From NCBI GenBank assembly GCA_900551955.1, contig UWSE01000011.1:1-18939 (forward strand): 18,939 nt of DNA. Reading direction: 5' to 3'. The translations under genes and the position numbers were made by a program. Each line of letters opens with the position of its first letter. The stretch's first letter is position 1. Below the pieces are notes generated by a model that was not told where the DNA came from, searched no databases, and worked only from the letters and a program-made list of their open reading frames with translations. Origin of the DNA: an uncultured Mollicutes bacterium (GTDB lineage Bacteria; Bacillota_I; Bacilli_A; UBA3375). This document shows, in pieces, positions 7,445 through 15,604 of this stretch.

Positions 7445-9537
7445 TATACCTCCCGACTTTCGTGGTTAATTAATTTAACTTTAATTCGATTCTTCTCATC
7501 AATACTAACAATTTCTACTTCAATTTCTTCATTTAAGTTAATCACATCTTCTACTTTATCAACACGTTTCTTACTTAAATCAGAAATGTGTAATAATGCT
7601 TCTTGATCATTGAAGCTAACAAAAGCGCCATATACTTCAATTCGTATAACAACCGCTTTATATTGTTGTCCTACTTCATATTCATGAACAATCGTTTCAA
7701 TCATCTGCTTAGCTTGATCTAAACTTTGTTGATCAACCCCATAAATAAATACTTGTCCATCTTCTTCAATATCAATCTTAACCCCGGTTTGATCAATAAT
7801 TTTATTAATTGTCTCTCCGCCTTTACCAATTACATCTTTGATTTTATTAACTTTAATTTGCATCGTAATTGTTTTTGGTGCATAATCTGATAGTTGAGAT
7901 CGGGGTGTACTAATGACCTGGTTCATATGCTCTAAAATTTGAAGCCGTGCTTTTTTCGCTTGGGCTAAAGCTGTGGTTAAAATTTCCCGATCTATTCCAT
8001 CAATTTTAATATCCATTTGCATACTACAAATTCCTTGACTAGTTCCAGCAACCTTAAAGTCCATATCACCTAAGTGGTCTTCTAGTCCTTGAATATCTGT
8101 TAAGATTGAATAACCATATTCATCTTTAATTAATCCCATCGCAATTCCAGCTACGTGCTCTTTAATTGGCACTCCAGCATCCATTAAAGCTAAAGACGCA
8201 GCACAAATGGTTGCTTGAGAACTACTACCATTACTTTCTAAAATTTCACTAACAACACGAATCGTGTAGGGAAAGTCAGTAGTGTTTGGAATTACTTGAC
8301 TAATTGCTAATTCTCCTAAATGCCCATGTCCAATTTCGCGTCGTCCTGGCGCTCCCATTCTTCCAGTTTCTCCAACACTATATGGTGGAAAGTTATAGTG
8401 AAGTAAAAATGGTTTTTCTGTATATGGCTCAAACCCATCAAAGGTTTGTTGGTCACTCATTACACCTAGAGTAACTGTTGCTAAACTTTGCGTTTCTCCA
8501 CGTGTAAATAAACTTGAACCATGAGGGCGAGGTAATAAATCAATTTCACTACTAAGCGGGCGAATCTCATCTAACTGACGCCCATCAACCCGATGTTTAT
8601 CATCAATGATTAATCGACGAAAGACATTTTTCTTCACATCATCAAAGGCCGTATTGGCAAAATGCATACTCATCTCTTCATCATCTTGATCAATTAACTC
8701 AAGATGATTATTGATTATTTGTTCACACACTTCATCAATAGCTTGATTTCTCGCTTCTTTACTTTGAATTTGTAAAGCTTGTTTAATTTGGTCTTGATAA
8801 CTATTGGTAATTAAATTAAACCAATTAGTATAACTATCTTCAGGAGTATAGATAAATGGCACTTTCTCAACTCCTACTTGCTTGATGATAGCTTGTTGCC
8901 AAGCACATAATTTTTTAATGTGCTCATGGCCAAACATTAAAGCATCAATCATCACTTCTTCACTAACTTCTTGGCTACTAGCTTCAACCATCACAATCGC
9001 TTCACTACTACCAGCCATTTTCAATTCAATTTGACTTAGTTCTTTTTGTGCTAAAGTCGGGTTTATTATAAACTCACCATCAATCATTCCGACACATACC
9101 CCACTAACAGGTTTATTAAACGGAATGGTTGGTGCTAAGTTTAGTGCTAAGGAAGCACCAGTAATACTTAAAATATCTGGTTCAAAATTAGGATCATAAC
9201 TAACAACACTACACACAATTTGTACTTCATTATGATAATGATCAGCAAACATTGGTCGCAGTGGGCGATCAATTAAGCGGGCAGCTAGGGTTGCTTGGGT
9301 ACTTGGGCGTGATTCGCGACGATTATAATTGCCAGGAATTTTCCCCAAGGCATATAATTTTTCTTCGTAATTAACAGTTAGTGGAAAAAAGTCACAATCT
9401 GGTGCACTTGCTTTTTCCACAACACTGACTAAAACGTATGTGTCTTCATAGTTAATCATCAAGCTTGAAGTAGCTTGTTTTGCGAATTTATTTAGTTCAA
9501 CATTAACATTTCCTGACCCAATTTTGATTGCTTCCAT
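7444..9537 (-). CDS. pnp: Polynucleotide phosphorylase (PNPase)
   Basis: Phosphorolytic 3'-5' exoribonuclease and main Firmicutes mRNA decay enzyme, acting as a trimer. The 697-residue product shows the standard order: first RNase PH domain (about 1-145), all-helical linker, second RNase PH domain with GSSLFTRGE (340-348) and the acidic active-site cluster around D487, D491 and D493, then a KH domain with IGKGGETI (about 570-577) and an S1 domain (about 622-692). All domains are intact. Start ATG 9537 has GAGGGTGTA directly upstream. pnp usually follows rpsO; here it directly follows rplQ, separated only by a hairpin-bearing 60-base leader, which is an unusual neighbourhood. Its stop overlaps ktrA. 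Confidence 0.97.
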   Translation of the reverse strand: MEAIKIGSGNVNVELNKFAKQATSSLMINYEDTYVLVSVVEKASAPDCDFFPLTVNYEEKLYALGKIPGNYNRRESRPSTQATLAARLIDRPLRPMFADHYHNEVQIVCSVVSYDPNFEPDILSITGASLALNLAPTIPFNKPVSGVCVGMIDGEFIINPTLAQKELSQIELKMAGSSEAIVMVEASSQEVSEEVMIDALMFGHEHIKKLCAWQQAIIKQVGVEKVPFIYTPEDSYTNWFNLITNSYQDQIKQALQIQSKEARNQAIDEVCEQIINNHLELIDQDDEEMSMHFANTAFDDVKKNVFRRLIIDDKHRVDGRQLDEIRPLSSEIDLLPRPHGSSLFTRGETQSLATVTLGVMSDQQTFDGFEPYTEKPFLLHYNFPPYSVGETGRMGAPGRREIGHGHLGELAISQVIPNTTDFPYTIRVVSEILESNGSSSQATICAASLALMDAGVPIKEHVAGIAMGLIKDEYGYSILTDIQGLEDHLGDMDFKVAGTSQGICSMQMDIKIDGIDREILTTALAQAKKARLQILEHMNQVISTPRSQLSDYAPKTITMQIKVNKIKDVIGKGGETINKIIDQTGVKIDIEEDGQVFIYGVDQQSLDQAKQMIETIVHEYEVGQQYKAVVIRIEVYGAFVSFNDQEALLHISDLSKKRVDKVEDVINLNEEIEVEIVSIDEKNRIKVKLINHESREV

Positions 9538-9550
9538 TACACCCTCTTCC

Positions 9551-9591
9551 TAAAAATTAGTAAAAACAAATAATCAAAGATTATTTGTTTT
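9551..9591 (-). terminator. Hairpin with T-rich tail between rplQ and pnp
   Basis: A perfect 13-bp inverted repeat: arms at 9579-9591 and 9563-9575 with a 3-base loop at 9576-9578. On the minus strand the first arm is AAAACAAATAATC, and the second ends in TTTT followed by TACTAATTTTT. It begins 6 bases after the rplQ stop and ends 25 bases before the pnp ATG. The stem has only two G-C pairs, so it may be a weak or partial terminator. It could equally be a processing or stability element in the pnp leader. It is the only clear stem-loop in any intergenic gap of the window. Confidence 0.6.
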
Positions 9592-9597
9592 CACAGA

Positions 9598-10005
9598 TTA
9601 AACTAATTCAATTATTGCCATTTCCGCATTATCTCCACGACGAGTTCCGGTTTTAATAATACGAGTGTATCCTCCTTGACGGTCTTCCATTTGTGGAACG
9701 ATGTCTTCAAATAACACTTTAATGACACTACGTCCTGTTGGTTCTAATTTTTCTGTATATTTGTTTGGTACCATTTCATATAATGGTTGTAAACGTCCTT
9801 GGACATAGTGTTTACGGTTAGGACGATCACTATTGCGTTTAGCTAATGTGATTGTTTTTTCAGCCCATTTACGTACTTCTTTAGCTTTATCAACAGTTGT
9901 TTCAATACGACCGTTCATGAATAATTCACTAGTTAAGTTACGTAATAACGCTTTACGGTGGTCAGCACTACGACCTAATTTACGGTATCCTTTTGATTTA
10001 TACAT
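9598..10005 (-). CDS. rplQ: Large subunit ribosomal protein L17
   Basis: Ribosomal protein of the 50S subunit near the tunnel exit, and the usual last gene of the alpha operon. The 135-residue product has YRKLGR, HRKALLRNLTSELF, then IETTVDKAKEVRKWAEKTIT, and the C-terminal RQGGYTRIIKTGTRRGDNAEMA. It is longer than the B. subtilis protein (120 residues), with four extra residues before YRKLGR and a longer middle loop rich in Pro, Lys and Arg. AAGGAGAGAC precedes the ATG. It follows rpoA by 13 bases. Stop is TAA, followed at once by the hairpin at 9551-9591. Confidence 0.97.
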   Translation of the reverse strand: MYKSKGYRKLGRSADHRKALLRNLTSELFMNGRIETTVDKAKEVRKWAEKTITLAKRNSDRPNRKHYVQGRLQPLYEMVPNKYTEKLEPTGRSVIKVLFEDIVPQMEDRQGGYTRIIKTGTRRGDNAEMAIIELV

Positions 10006-10018
10006 GTCTCTCCTTATA

Positions 10019-10990
10019 TTATTTTAATACGTATCCAAGTTCTTGCAATTGTTTTTGAATCTCATCAACAGTTTTAGCTCCGATGTTATCAACAGCTGCA
10101 ATTTCTTTTTTAGTTTTATTACATAAATCTTCAATTGTATTGATTCCAGCTTTTTTTAAACCATTATAAGCACGGTTTGAAATATCTAATGTTTCAATTG
10201 CATTTTGGCTATCTGCTTCATCAATGATTTGAGTATCAACTTCAACTTTACTTTCAATAAATACTTGTGATTGATTAATTGCTTCTTCAATATTTTCCAC
10301 AAGCATCATGTGTTCTTTCATAATGTGTGCTGAGTAAGATAATGCTTCTTCTGGACTAATTGTTCCATTAGTTTCAATATCAATTAATAAGCGATCATAG
10401 TTAGTAATATCACCAACACGAGTATCTTCAACACGATAAGAGAATACTTTTACTGGTGTGTAGATACTATCCACATAAATAACATTGGCTTTCTTTTCTT
10501 TACCTCGGTTTTCATCAGCTAATTTATAACCGATTCCTTTGCGAGCTGTTAATTCCATATAAAATGGTTTATTTTCAGCTAATGTTACAATTTTAAGATC
10601 TTTATTAATGATTTCAACACCTGCTGGACATTGAATATCAGAAGCATATAATTCACCTTTTTTATTACCTTCAAGCACTAAAACAAAATCTTGATTTTGT
10701 TCGTCAATTTTTACTTTTAAGTCTTTAACTGCTAAGACTACGCTTGTAATATCTTCAACAATTGTATCTAAAACATCAAACTCATGGCTTACACCTTTAA
10801 TTTGAATTTTAGTTACAGCTCCTCCTGGAAGGGTAGATAAAGCTACACGACGTAAAGCATTACCTACGGTAATCCCAAATCCATTTTCTAATGGACGAAT
10901 TTCAAAACATTGACGAAATTCGTTATTAGTATCAGCATCTACTTTACTAATAGTAGGTAGTGCTAAATCAAAATCATAGGTATAATTCAT
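10019..10990 (-). CDS. rpoA: RNA polymerase alpha subunit
   Basis: Alpha subunit that nucleates RNA polymerase assembly and contacts promoter UP elements and regulators. The 323-residue product has an N-terminal dimerisation domain (about 1-235) with NGFGITVGNALRRVALSTLPG, an acidic linker around 240-255, and a C-terminal domain with LKKAGINTIEDL and the helix-hairpin-helix IGAKTVDEIQ. Length is normal (B. subtilis 314). GGAGGAG lies 2-3 bases before the ATG. An upstream ATG overlapping the Shine-Dalgarno makes a three-codon frame ending in TAATG at the rpoA start, probably by chance. Position between rpsK and rplQ is the standard Firmicutes arrangement. Confidence 0.98.
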   Translation of the reverse strand: MNYTYDFDLALPTISKVDADTNNEFRQCFEIRPLENGFGITVGNALRRVALSTLPGGAVTKIQIKGVSHEFDVLDTIVEDITSVVLAVKDLKVKIDEQNQDFVLVLEGNKKGELYASDIQCPAGVEIINKDLKIVTLAENKPFYMELTARKGIGYKLADENRGKEKKANVIYVDSIYTPVKVFSYRVEDTRVGDITNYDRLLIDIETNGTISPEEALSYSAHIMKEHMMLVENIEEAINQSQVFIESKVEVDTQIIDEADSQNAIETLDISNRAYNGLKKAGINTIEDLCNKTKKEIAAVDNIGAKTVDEIQKQLQELGYVLK

Positions 10991-11010
10991 TACTCCTCCA
11001 TTATATAATC

Positions 11011-11391
11011 TTAAAATTTACCTTTTGGTGGTCGACATCCATTGTGGGGAATTGGTGTTTTATTTAAGATCGAAGTAACTTCAATTCCGGCCCCTTTAAT
11101 TGTTTTAATTGTAGTATCACGACCTGGTCCTGAACCTTTTGTTTCAACGCGAACTTTTTTCATTCCCATTGCTTGCATACTTTCAATTACTTTGTTTGCA
11201 GCTTGTTGTGCAGCAAATGGTGTAGATTTTTTACCACCTTTAAATCCAGCACAACCACTACTTGACCAAGCTAGTGTGTTTCCATCTAAATCTGTAATGT
11301 TGATAATAGTATTATTCCAGTTAGAGTGAATGTGGGCAATACCACTTTCAACATGTTTTTTAGTTTTTCTTTTTGTCTTTTTAACTGCCAT
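11011..11391 (-). CDS. rpsK: Small subunit ribosomal protein S11
   Basis: Platform protein of the 30S subunit that binds 16S rRNA and contacts S7 at the mRNA exit. The 126-residue product has HIHSNWNNTIINITD, the SSSGCAGFKG loop, GSGPGRD and the C-terminal TPIPHNGCRPPK block. The very end is odd: after RPPK it reads GKF instead of the RRRV-like basic tail that is nearly universal in this protein. The stop TAA follows directly and there is no sign of a frameshift. AAGGAGTAAAC precedes the ATG. It lies between rpsM and rpoA as expected. Confidence 0.98.
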   Translation of the reverse strand: MAVKKTKRKTKKHVESGIAHIHSNWNNTIINITDLDGNTLAWSSSGCAGFKGGKKSTPFAAQQAANKVIESMQAMGMKKVRVETKGSGPGRDTTIKTIKGAGIEVTSILNKTPIPHNGCRPPKGKF

Positions 11392-11409
11392 GTTTACTCC
11401 TTATTTTAA

Positions 11410-11775
11410 TTATTTTTTCTTATTGGCCATTGTTTTTCTTGGTCCTTTACGTGTACGTGAATTGTTTTTAGTGTGTTGACCACGTACTGGAAGTCCACGA
11501 CGGTGACGAATACCTCGGTAACTTGCAATCTCCATTAAACGTTTAATGTTTAATTGCACTTCACGACGTAAATCTCCTTCAACTTTCTCACCTTCCATTG
11601 CTTTACGGATGGCATTAATTTGATCTTCGCTTAAATCTTTTACACGAATATCTTCACTTACGTTTGCGCGTTTTAAAATTTCTTGCGCTTTACTTTTCCC
11701 AATTCCATAAATGTATGTTAATGAAATAACAACGCGTTTATCGCTTGGAATATCAATACCTGCTATACGTGCCAT
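11410..11775 (-). CDS. rpsM: Small subunit ribosomal protein S13
   Basis: Head protein of the 30S subunit forming intersubunit bridges with the 50S and touching the P-site tRNA through its tail. The 121-residue product starts MARIAGIDIPSDKRV, has YIYGIGKSKAQEIL, the ASYRGIRHRRGLPVRGQHTK block and the basic RTRKGPRKTMANKKK tail. Length matches the family (121 in B. subtilis). AGAGGAGAAAAATT precedes the ATG. It sits 19 bases after rpmJ, standard order. Confidence 0.98.
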   Translation of the reverse strand: MARIAGIDIPSDKRVVISLTYIYGIGKSKAQEILKRANVSEDIRVKDLSEDQINAIRKAMEGEKVEGDLRREVQLNIKRLMEIASYRGIRHRRGLPVRGQHTKNNSRTRKGPRKTMANKKK

Positions 11776-11794
11776 AATTTTTCTCCTCTTTTAA

Positions 11795-11908
11795 TTAACC
11801 TTGTCTTTGTTTGTGTTTAGGATTATCACAGATAACTCTAACCACACCTTTACGTTTGATTACTTTACATTTTTCACAAATTGGTTTTACTGATGCTCTT
11901 ACTTTCAT
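11795..11908 (-). CDS. rpmJ: Large subunit ribosomal protein L36
   Basis: The smallest 50S protein, 37 residues: MKVRASVKPICEKCKVIKRK followed by a second half ending NPKHKQRQG. Cysteines 11, 14 and 27 with histidine 32 form the C-x2-C...C-x4-H zinc site of the zinc-binding L36 type. Two in-frame ATGs occur in tandem (11911 and 11908). AGGAGG at 11913-11918 leaves one base before the first and four before the second, and the second gives the canonical MKVRASVK start, so I use it. It lies between infA and rpsM as in B. subtilis. Stop is TAA. Confidence 0.96.
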   Translation of the reverse strand: MKVRASVKPICEKCKVIKRKGVVRVICDNPKHKQRQG

Positions 11909-11912
11909 CATT

Positions 11913-11918
11913 CCTCCT
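11913..11918 (-). promoter_or_regulatory. Shine-Dalgarno AGGAGG before a double ATG (rpmJ)
   Basis: A perfect AGGAGG overlapping the last codon and stop of infA, then A and ATGATG. Spacing is one base to the first ATG and four to the second. The family's conserved N-terminus agrees with the second ATG. Confidence 0.6.
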
Positions 11919-12132
11919 ATTTAAATCTATAAGTGATTCGTCCTTGCGTTAAATCATATGGTGATAATTCAACTAATACACGATCACCGGGGATAATGCG
12001 GATATAATTTTTACGAATTTTACCTGAAATATAAGCAATAATTTCTATCCCATTATCAAGTTTAACTTTAAACTTCGTATTAGGTAATACTTCTAATACG
12101 GTAGCTTCTGTTTCGATTCCTTCTTGTTTCAC
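11917..12132 (-). CDS. infA: Translation initiation factor IF-1
   Basis: OB-fold factor that occupies the A site of the 30S subunit during initiation. Signatures are TVLEVLPNTKFKVKLDNG, ISGKIRKNYIRI, GDRVLVELSPYDL and GRITYRFK. The start is not a simple ATG call. An ATG at 12141 directly abuts the AGGAGG at 12142-12147 with no spacer. A TTG at 12138 is only 3 bases away, and a GTG at 12132 sits 9 bases from it. The GTG gives 71 residues, close to the usual 72, so I use it; the ATG version would be 74 residues. Stop is TAG, inside the rpmJ ribosome binding site. Identity is certain, the start less so. Confidence 0.95.
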   Translation of the reverse strand: MKQEGIETEATVLEVLPNTKFKVKLDNGIEIIAYISGKIRKNYIRIIPGDRVLVELSPYDLTQGRITYRFK

Positions 12133-12141
12133 CGACAACAT

Positions 12142-12147
12142 CCTCCT
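12142..12147 (-). promoter_or_regulatory. Shine-Dalgarno AGGAGG fused to an ATG (infA)
   Basis: The minus strand reads TAGGAGGATGTTGTCGGTG. The AGGAGG overlaps the map stop codon and is immediately followed by ATG, with TTG and GTG in frame downstream. Zero spacing argues against the ATG; nine bases favours the GTG at 12132. Confidence 0.5.
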
Positions 12148-12898
12148 ACTGGTTTTGTTTGGTTAAAATTTCATATCCATCTTTTGTTACTAAGATGGTG
12201 TGTTCAAAGTGTGCTGCTGGTTTGTGATCGTTAGTTTTCACTTCCCAACCATTGTCACACACATAAACATCATCTGTCCCTAAATTAAGCATAGGTTCAA
12301 TTGCTAATGTCATTCCTGCTTGAAGAATTGGTCCTTTTCCGGGTGGTCCATAATTAAGAATTTCTGGTTCTTCATGTAGTTCACTACCAACTCCATGCCC
12401 GGCAAAGTTTCTCACAATTCCTAAATGATAGCGATTAGCAACTTCTTCAATTGCATGCGATACATCTGATAAGTGTACTCCGGCTTTGACTTGATCTAGT
12501 CCTGTAAATAATGCCTCTTGAGTTTGCTCAAGTAAGTTGTTAACATCTTCACTCACTTCACCAACTTGGTAAGTCCAAGCACTATCTCCGACATATCCTT
12601 TATAACGTGCGCCAATATCGACACTAATAATATCTCCCGCTTTTAGTGGGTTATTATTAGGAAATCCATGCACCACTGTATCATTAACACTACAACAAGT
12701 GGCTGCTGGAAATCCCCCATAACCTTTAAATTCAGGAGTAGCACCACAAGCCAAGATGTGGGCTTCCACCGCATCATTAATTTCTTGGCTTGTGATTCCT
12801 GGTTTGATCATTGATCTGATTAAATCGTGACATTCACCGACAATTTTTCCTGCTTGACGCATTAATTCAATTTCGCGTGGTGATTTAACACTAATCAT
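12146..12898 (-). CDS. map: Methionine aminopeptidase, type I
   Basis: Removes the initiator methionine from nascent proteins. The 250-residue product has the five M24 metal ligands: D94 in VDIG, D105 in VGDSAWT, H168 in GHGVG, E201 in AIEPML and E232 in HFEHTI, plus the substrate-contacting H77 in VVHGFP. Length matches type Ia enzymes without an SH3-like extension. The start overlaps the adk stop by 8 bases (ATGATTAG), so it is coupled to adk. This adk-map-infA order is the classical Firmicutes one. Confidence 0.97.
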   Translation of the reverse strand: MISVKSPREIELMRQAGKIVGECHDLIRSMIKPGITSQEINDAVEAHILACGATPEFKGYGGFPAATCCSVNDTVVHGFPNNNPLKAGDIISVDIGARYKGYVGDSAWTYQVGEVSEDVNNLLEQTQEALFTGLDQVKAGVHLSDVSHAIEEVANRYHLGIVRNFAGHGVGSELHEEPEILNYGPPGKGPILQAGMTLAIEPMLNLGTDDVYVCDNGWEVKTNDHKPAAHFEHTILVTKDGYEILTKQNQ

Positions 12899-13544
12899 GA
12901 TTTAATACCTCTTCTATCTTACTAAATACACAAGCAACATCATCTTCTTGACTAATGCTGATGGTACTTAATTTATTTTGTGCTTGATAATAATCAAGCA
13001 TCGCTTGCATTGTATCTAAGCTAACTTCAATCCGTGTTTGTACTTTTTCTGGTTGATCATCATCTCGTTTAACTAGTGGTGTTTGATCATCATCACAAAC
13101 ACCAGCTGTTATTGGTGGATTTAATGTCTCATGATATGTCTTTTGACATGTTGGACAAAATAATCTTCCACTTAAACGATTAACAATTACCTCAACTGGT
13201 AAATCTAAATACAATACATAATCAATTTGTTGATTAATACTAGCTAACATTTCATCTAAAACTTCTGCTTGATGTAAATTACGTGGATAACCATCTAATA
13301 AGAATCCATTTTGGTATTCACTTTTACTAATCTCTTCTTTTAGTAAGCGAATTGTTAATTCATCAGGCACTAGTAAACCTTGGTTAATAAAGCTAGCTAA
13401 CTCTTTTCCTAGTGCTGATCCACTTTGCATCTCGCTTCTAAATAAGTTTCCTGTTGATAAATGTTTAACATGATATGTATCAACAATTAAATCTGATTGA
13501 GTCCCTTTCCCACTTCCAGGAAGACCCATAATTAATATATTCAT
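12891..13544 (-). CDS. adk: Adenylate kinase
   Basis: Interconverts ATP + AMP and 2 ADP in the cytosol. The 217-residue product has the P-loop GLPGSGKGTQ (7-16), LSTGNLFR for AMP binding, DGYPRN, and a long LID domain. The LID carries C130, C133, C150 and D153, the same residues and numbers as the structural zinc site of B. subtilis adenylate kinase (three Cys and one Asp). The P-loop has Ser where Ala is more common (GLPGAGKGT), a mild variation. The ATG overlaps the secY stop as TAATG with GGAGAA upstream. Stop is TAG. Confidence 0.97.
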   Translation of the reverse strand: MNILIMGLPGSGKGTQSDLIVDTYHVKHLSTGNLFRSEMQSGSALGKELASFINQGLLVPDELTIRLLKEEISKSEYQNGFLLDGYPRNLHQAEVLDEMLASINQQIDYVLYLDLPVEVIVNRLSGRLFCPTCQKTYHETLNPPITAGVCDDDQTPLVKRDDDQPEKVQTRIEVSLDTMQAMLDYYQAQNKLSTISISQEDDVACVFSKIEEVLNHD

Positions 13545-14965
13545 TATTCTCCTAGAATTGCACGATAACGTTGTTTTTCCGATTTGTTTAATAATGATTG
13601 GTAAACTTGTACGATTACCCCAACATTAATGATTAATCCTGTTCCTAATAATGATAAACTTACTGAAATTGAAATGAATTGTCCCATAATAATAGGAATA
13701 ATTGCAATTACTAGTAAGGCAATACCACCCCAAAGTGATGTACGTCTAATTGCTTTATTTAAGTAATCATAAGTATCTTCTCCAGGACGTGTATTTAAAA
13801 TATAAGCTTGTTGGTTGGCTAAATTTTTTGTCATTTCTTCAGGATTCATTTGAATTGAAGAATAAATCATGGTAAATCCAATAATTAATAAACCATACAT
13901 CACAATATAACTAATTGAGAATAACATGTAATGCGCTTGCCCTTTTGTAATATTACCAGTCAAAGCCAAGAAGAATTGTTCAATTTGTCCATGTCCATTA
14001 TTAACAAAATATGGAATGTGATTAAATGAATAACTAAAAATAATTCCTAAAATGATTAAAAACGGTTGTACAAAGATAATTGGTATTACTCCGGCAGGGT
14101 TTAATTTAATTGGTAAGTAACTATTTGGTTTAGCTGTTGTGTTTTCTCCACGTACATAGTTGACAGGAATGCGACGTTCAGCTAAAGTATAGTAAATAAT
14201 TACAACAATTAATAAAATAAAGATTACAGCAATAATTGTCCATAAAATTACTTGTTTTTGCACTGCAGCGTTGGTTTTAATTACTTGGAATAAAGTAGTA
14301 AAGAATCCACCTGGATTTTTAAAGATACTTGGTAGTGGTGTTTGACTAAATAAATTTTTAAACATTGTTTGAATTGAATGTAATTCAACAGGCACTCGTG
14401 ATAAAATCCCCACACAAATAATTACACTCATTCCATTACCAATACCTAATTCTGAAATACGATCACTTAACCATACTACAATCGCACTACCAGTTGTCAT
14501 TAATAACGCTACTTGTAAGTAACCAAGTAATGTCGGATCAGCAACAATTGGCGTTTTACTAGTAATGTAAGATCCAATTAAGATTCCTAATCCTTGTACA
14601 AAACTTAAAATTATTGCTAAATATTTTGTCCATTTATTACGTTTATTTTGCCCTTCAACCCCTTGGTTTTTCCATTCGCTCATCGCCGGTACTAAGTCTG
14701 ATTCTAATAATTGAATCATTACTGACGCTGAAATATATGGACTAACTCCAAGTGCAAATAGTCCCATTTGCGAAAGACTACCTCCACCAAAGAAATCAAA
14801 TAAAGTTGATACCTGTAAGTTAACAGTAGCTCTTGTAATCGCGCTATTGTCAACTCCAGGTGTTACAATACTTGTTCCAATACGATAAATAAACAAGATG
14901 AAGATGGTAAAGAAGATCGCATTACGCGTAACTTTATTACCAAAGATTTGTCTAAAACCCTTCAT
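13544..14965 (-). CDS. secY: Preprotein translocase channel subunit SecY
   Basis: Pore-forming subunit of the SecYEG translocase in the cytoplasmic membrane. The 473-residue product begins with a short cytosolic N-terminus and shows about ten hydrophobic segments. Signature regions are present: PYISASVMIQLL in the plug/TM2 region and AERRIPVNYVRG in the cytosolic loop that binds SecA and ribosomes. It is longer than the B. subtilis SecY (431), mainly through longer loops between membrane segments around residues 210-235 and 320-345. The ATG overlaps the rplO stop (TAATG) with GAGG seven bases upstream. It is the only obvious polytopic membrane protein in the ribosomal block. Confidence 0.97.
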   Translation of the reverse strand: MKGFRQIFGNKVTRNAIFFTIFILFIYRIGTSIVTPGVDNSAITRATVNLQVSTLFDFFGGGSLSQMGLFALGVSPYISASVMIQLLESDLVPAMSEWKNQGVEGQNKRNKWTKYLAIILSFVQGLGILIGSYITSKTPIVADPTLLGYLQVALLMTTGSAIVVWLSDRISELGIGNGMSVIICVGILSRVPVELHSIQTMFKNLFSQTPLPSIFKNPGGFFTTLFQVIKTNAAVQKQVILWTIIAVIFILLIVVIIYYTLAERRIPVNYVRGENTTAKPNSYLPIKLNPAGVIPIIFVQPFLIILGIIFSYSFNHIPYFVNNGHGQIEQFFLALTGNITKGQAHYMLFSISYIVMYGLLIIGFTMIYSSIQMNPEEMTKNLANQQAYILNTRPGEDTYDYLNKAIRRTSLWGGIALLVIAIIPIIMGQFISISVSLSLLGTGLIINVGVIVQVYQSLLNKSEKQRYRAILGE

Positions 14966-15408
14966 TATTTAACCTCAATACTCCCACCCGCTTGGGTAAT
15001 TTTTTCTTGAGCTTGTTTAGAACAAGCGTCAACTTTAATAGTTAATTTTTTCGTTAATTCACCGTTACCTAGAATTTTAATTCCATCTTTAACTTGTTTT
15101 ACTAATTTATTTTCAATTAATACTTCATTAGTGATTACATCACCATCATTAAAACAATTAAGTGCACTTACATTAATTGTAGTAAATACTTTTTTAAATG
15201 GTGCATTACTAAATCCACGTTTGGGTAAACGACGGTATAAAGGGTTTTGTCCACCTTCAAAACCTAAACGTACTCCACCACCACTACGTGATTTTTGTCC
15301 ATTTTCTCCACGTCCTGCTGTTTCACCTTGACCAGATCCACATCCACGACCAATACGTTTTCTATTAAAACGACTTCCAGGAGTTGTTTGTAATTCATGT
15401 AATTTCAT
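14965..15408 (-). CDS. rplO: Large subunit ribosomal protein L15
   Basis: Late-assembling 50S protein. The 147-residue product has the glycine- and arginine-rich N-terminal extension typical of L15 (KRIGRGCGSGQGETAGRG, then KSRSGGGVRLGFEGGQNPL), RRLPKRGF and a globular C-terminal half ending QAGGSIEVK. Length equals the Bacillus protein within one residue. GGAGGGAGATTT precedes the ATG. Its stop is shared with the secY start. Confidence 0.98.
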   Translation of the reverse strand: MKLHELQTTPGSRFNRKRIGRGCGSGQGETAGRGENGQKSRSGGGVRLGFEGGQNPLYRRLPKRGFSNAPFKKVFTTINVSALNCFNDGDVITNEVLIENKLVKQVKDGIKILGNGELTKKLTIKVDACSKQAQEKITQAGGSIEVK

Positions 15409-15419
15409 AAATCTCCCTC

Positions 15420-15599
15420 CTACACTTCTTCAACACTTACTAAGTGTTCAACTTTTCTAATTTTTCCACGTGTTTGGGGATTATCTGGATGAATTTTACT
15501 TTGGTGTGGTTTTGTAATTCCTAATGATTTAATTACTTCTTTTTGGTCTTTACGCTTATTAGCAAGACCACGTTCTAATGTAATTTTTAAGTTTGCCAT
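15420..15599 (-). CDS. rpmD: Large subunit ribosomal protein L30
   Basis: Small 50S protein of 59 residues: MANLKITLERGLANKRKDQK at the N-terminus, SLGITK in the middle and the usual KVEHLVSVEEV end. Two tandem ATGs occur at 15602 and 15599. AAAGGGG at 15605-15611 leaves two bases before the first and five before the second, so the second is chosen; it also gives the family's usual length. It lies between rpsE and rplO, standard order. Stop is TAG. Confidence 0.96.
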   Translation of the reverse strand: MANLKITLERGLANKRKDQKEVIKSLGITKPHQSKIHPDNPQTRGKIRKVEHLVSVEEV

Positions 15600-15604
15600 C
15601 ATAA

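Noticed and set aside
10988..11010. TTATATAAT just upstream of rpoA as a promoter, and a three-codon ATG-GAG-GAG-TAA leader
   Set aside because: No -35 element lies at a suitable distance, a transcript start would fall in the Shine-Dalgarno, and the mini-frame is simply the Shine-Dalgarno read as codons without its own ribosome binding site.
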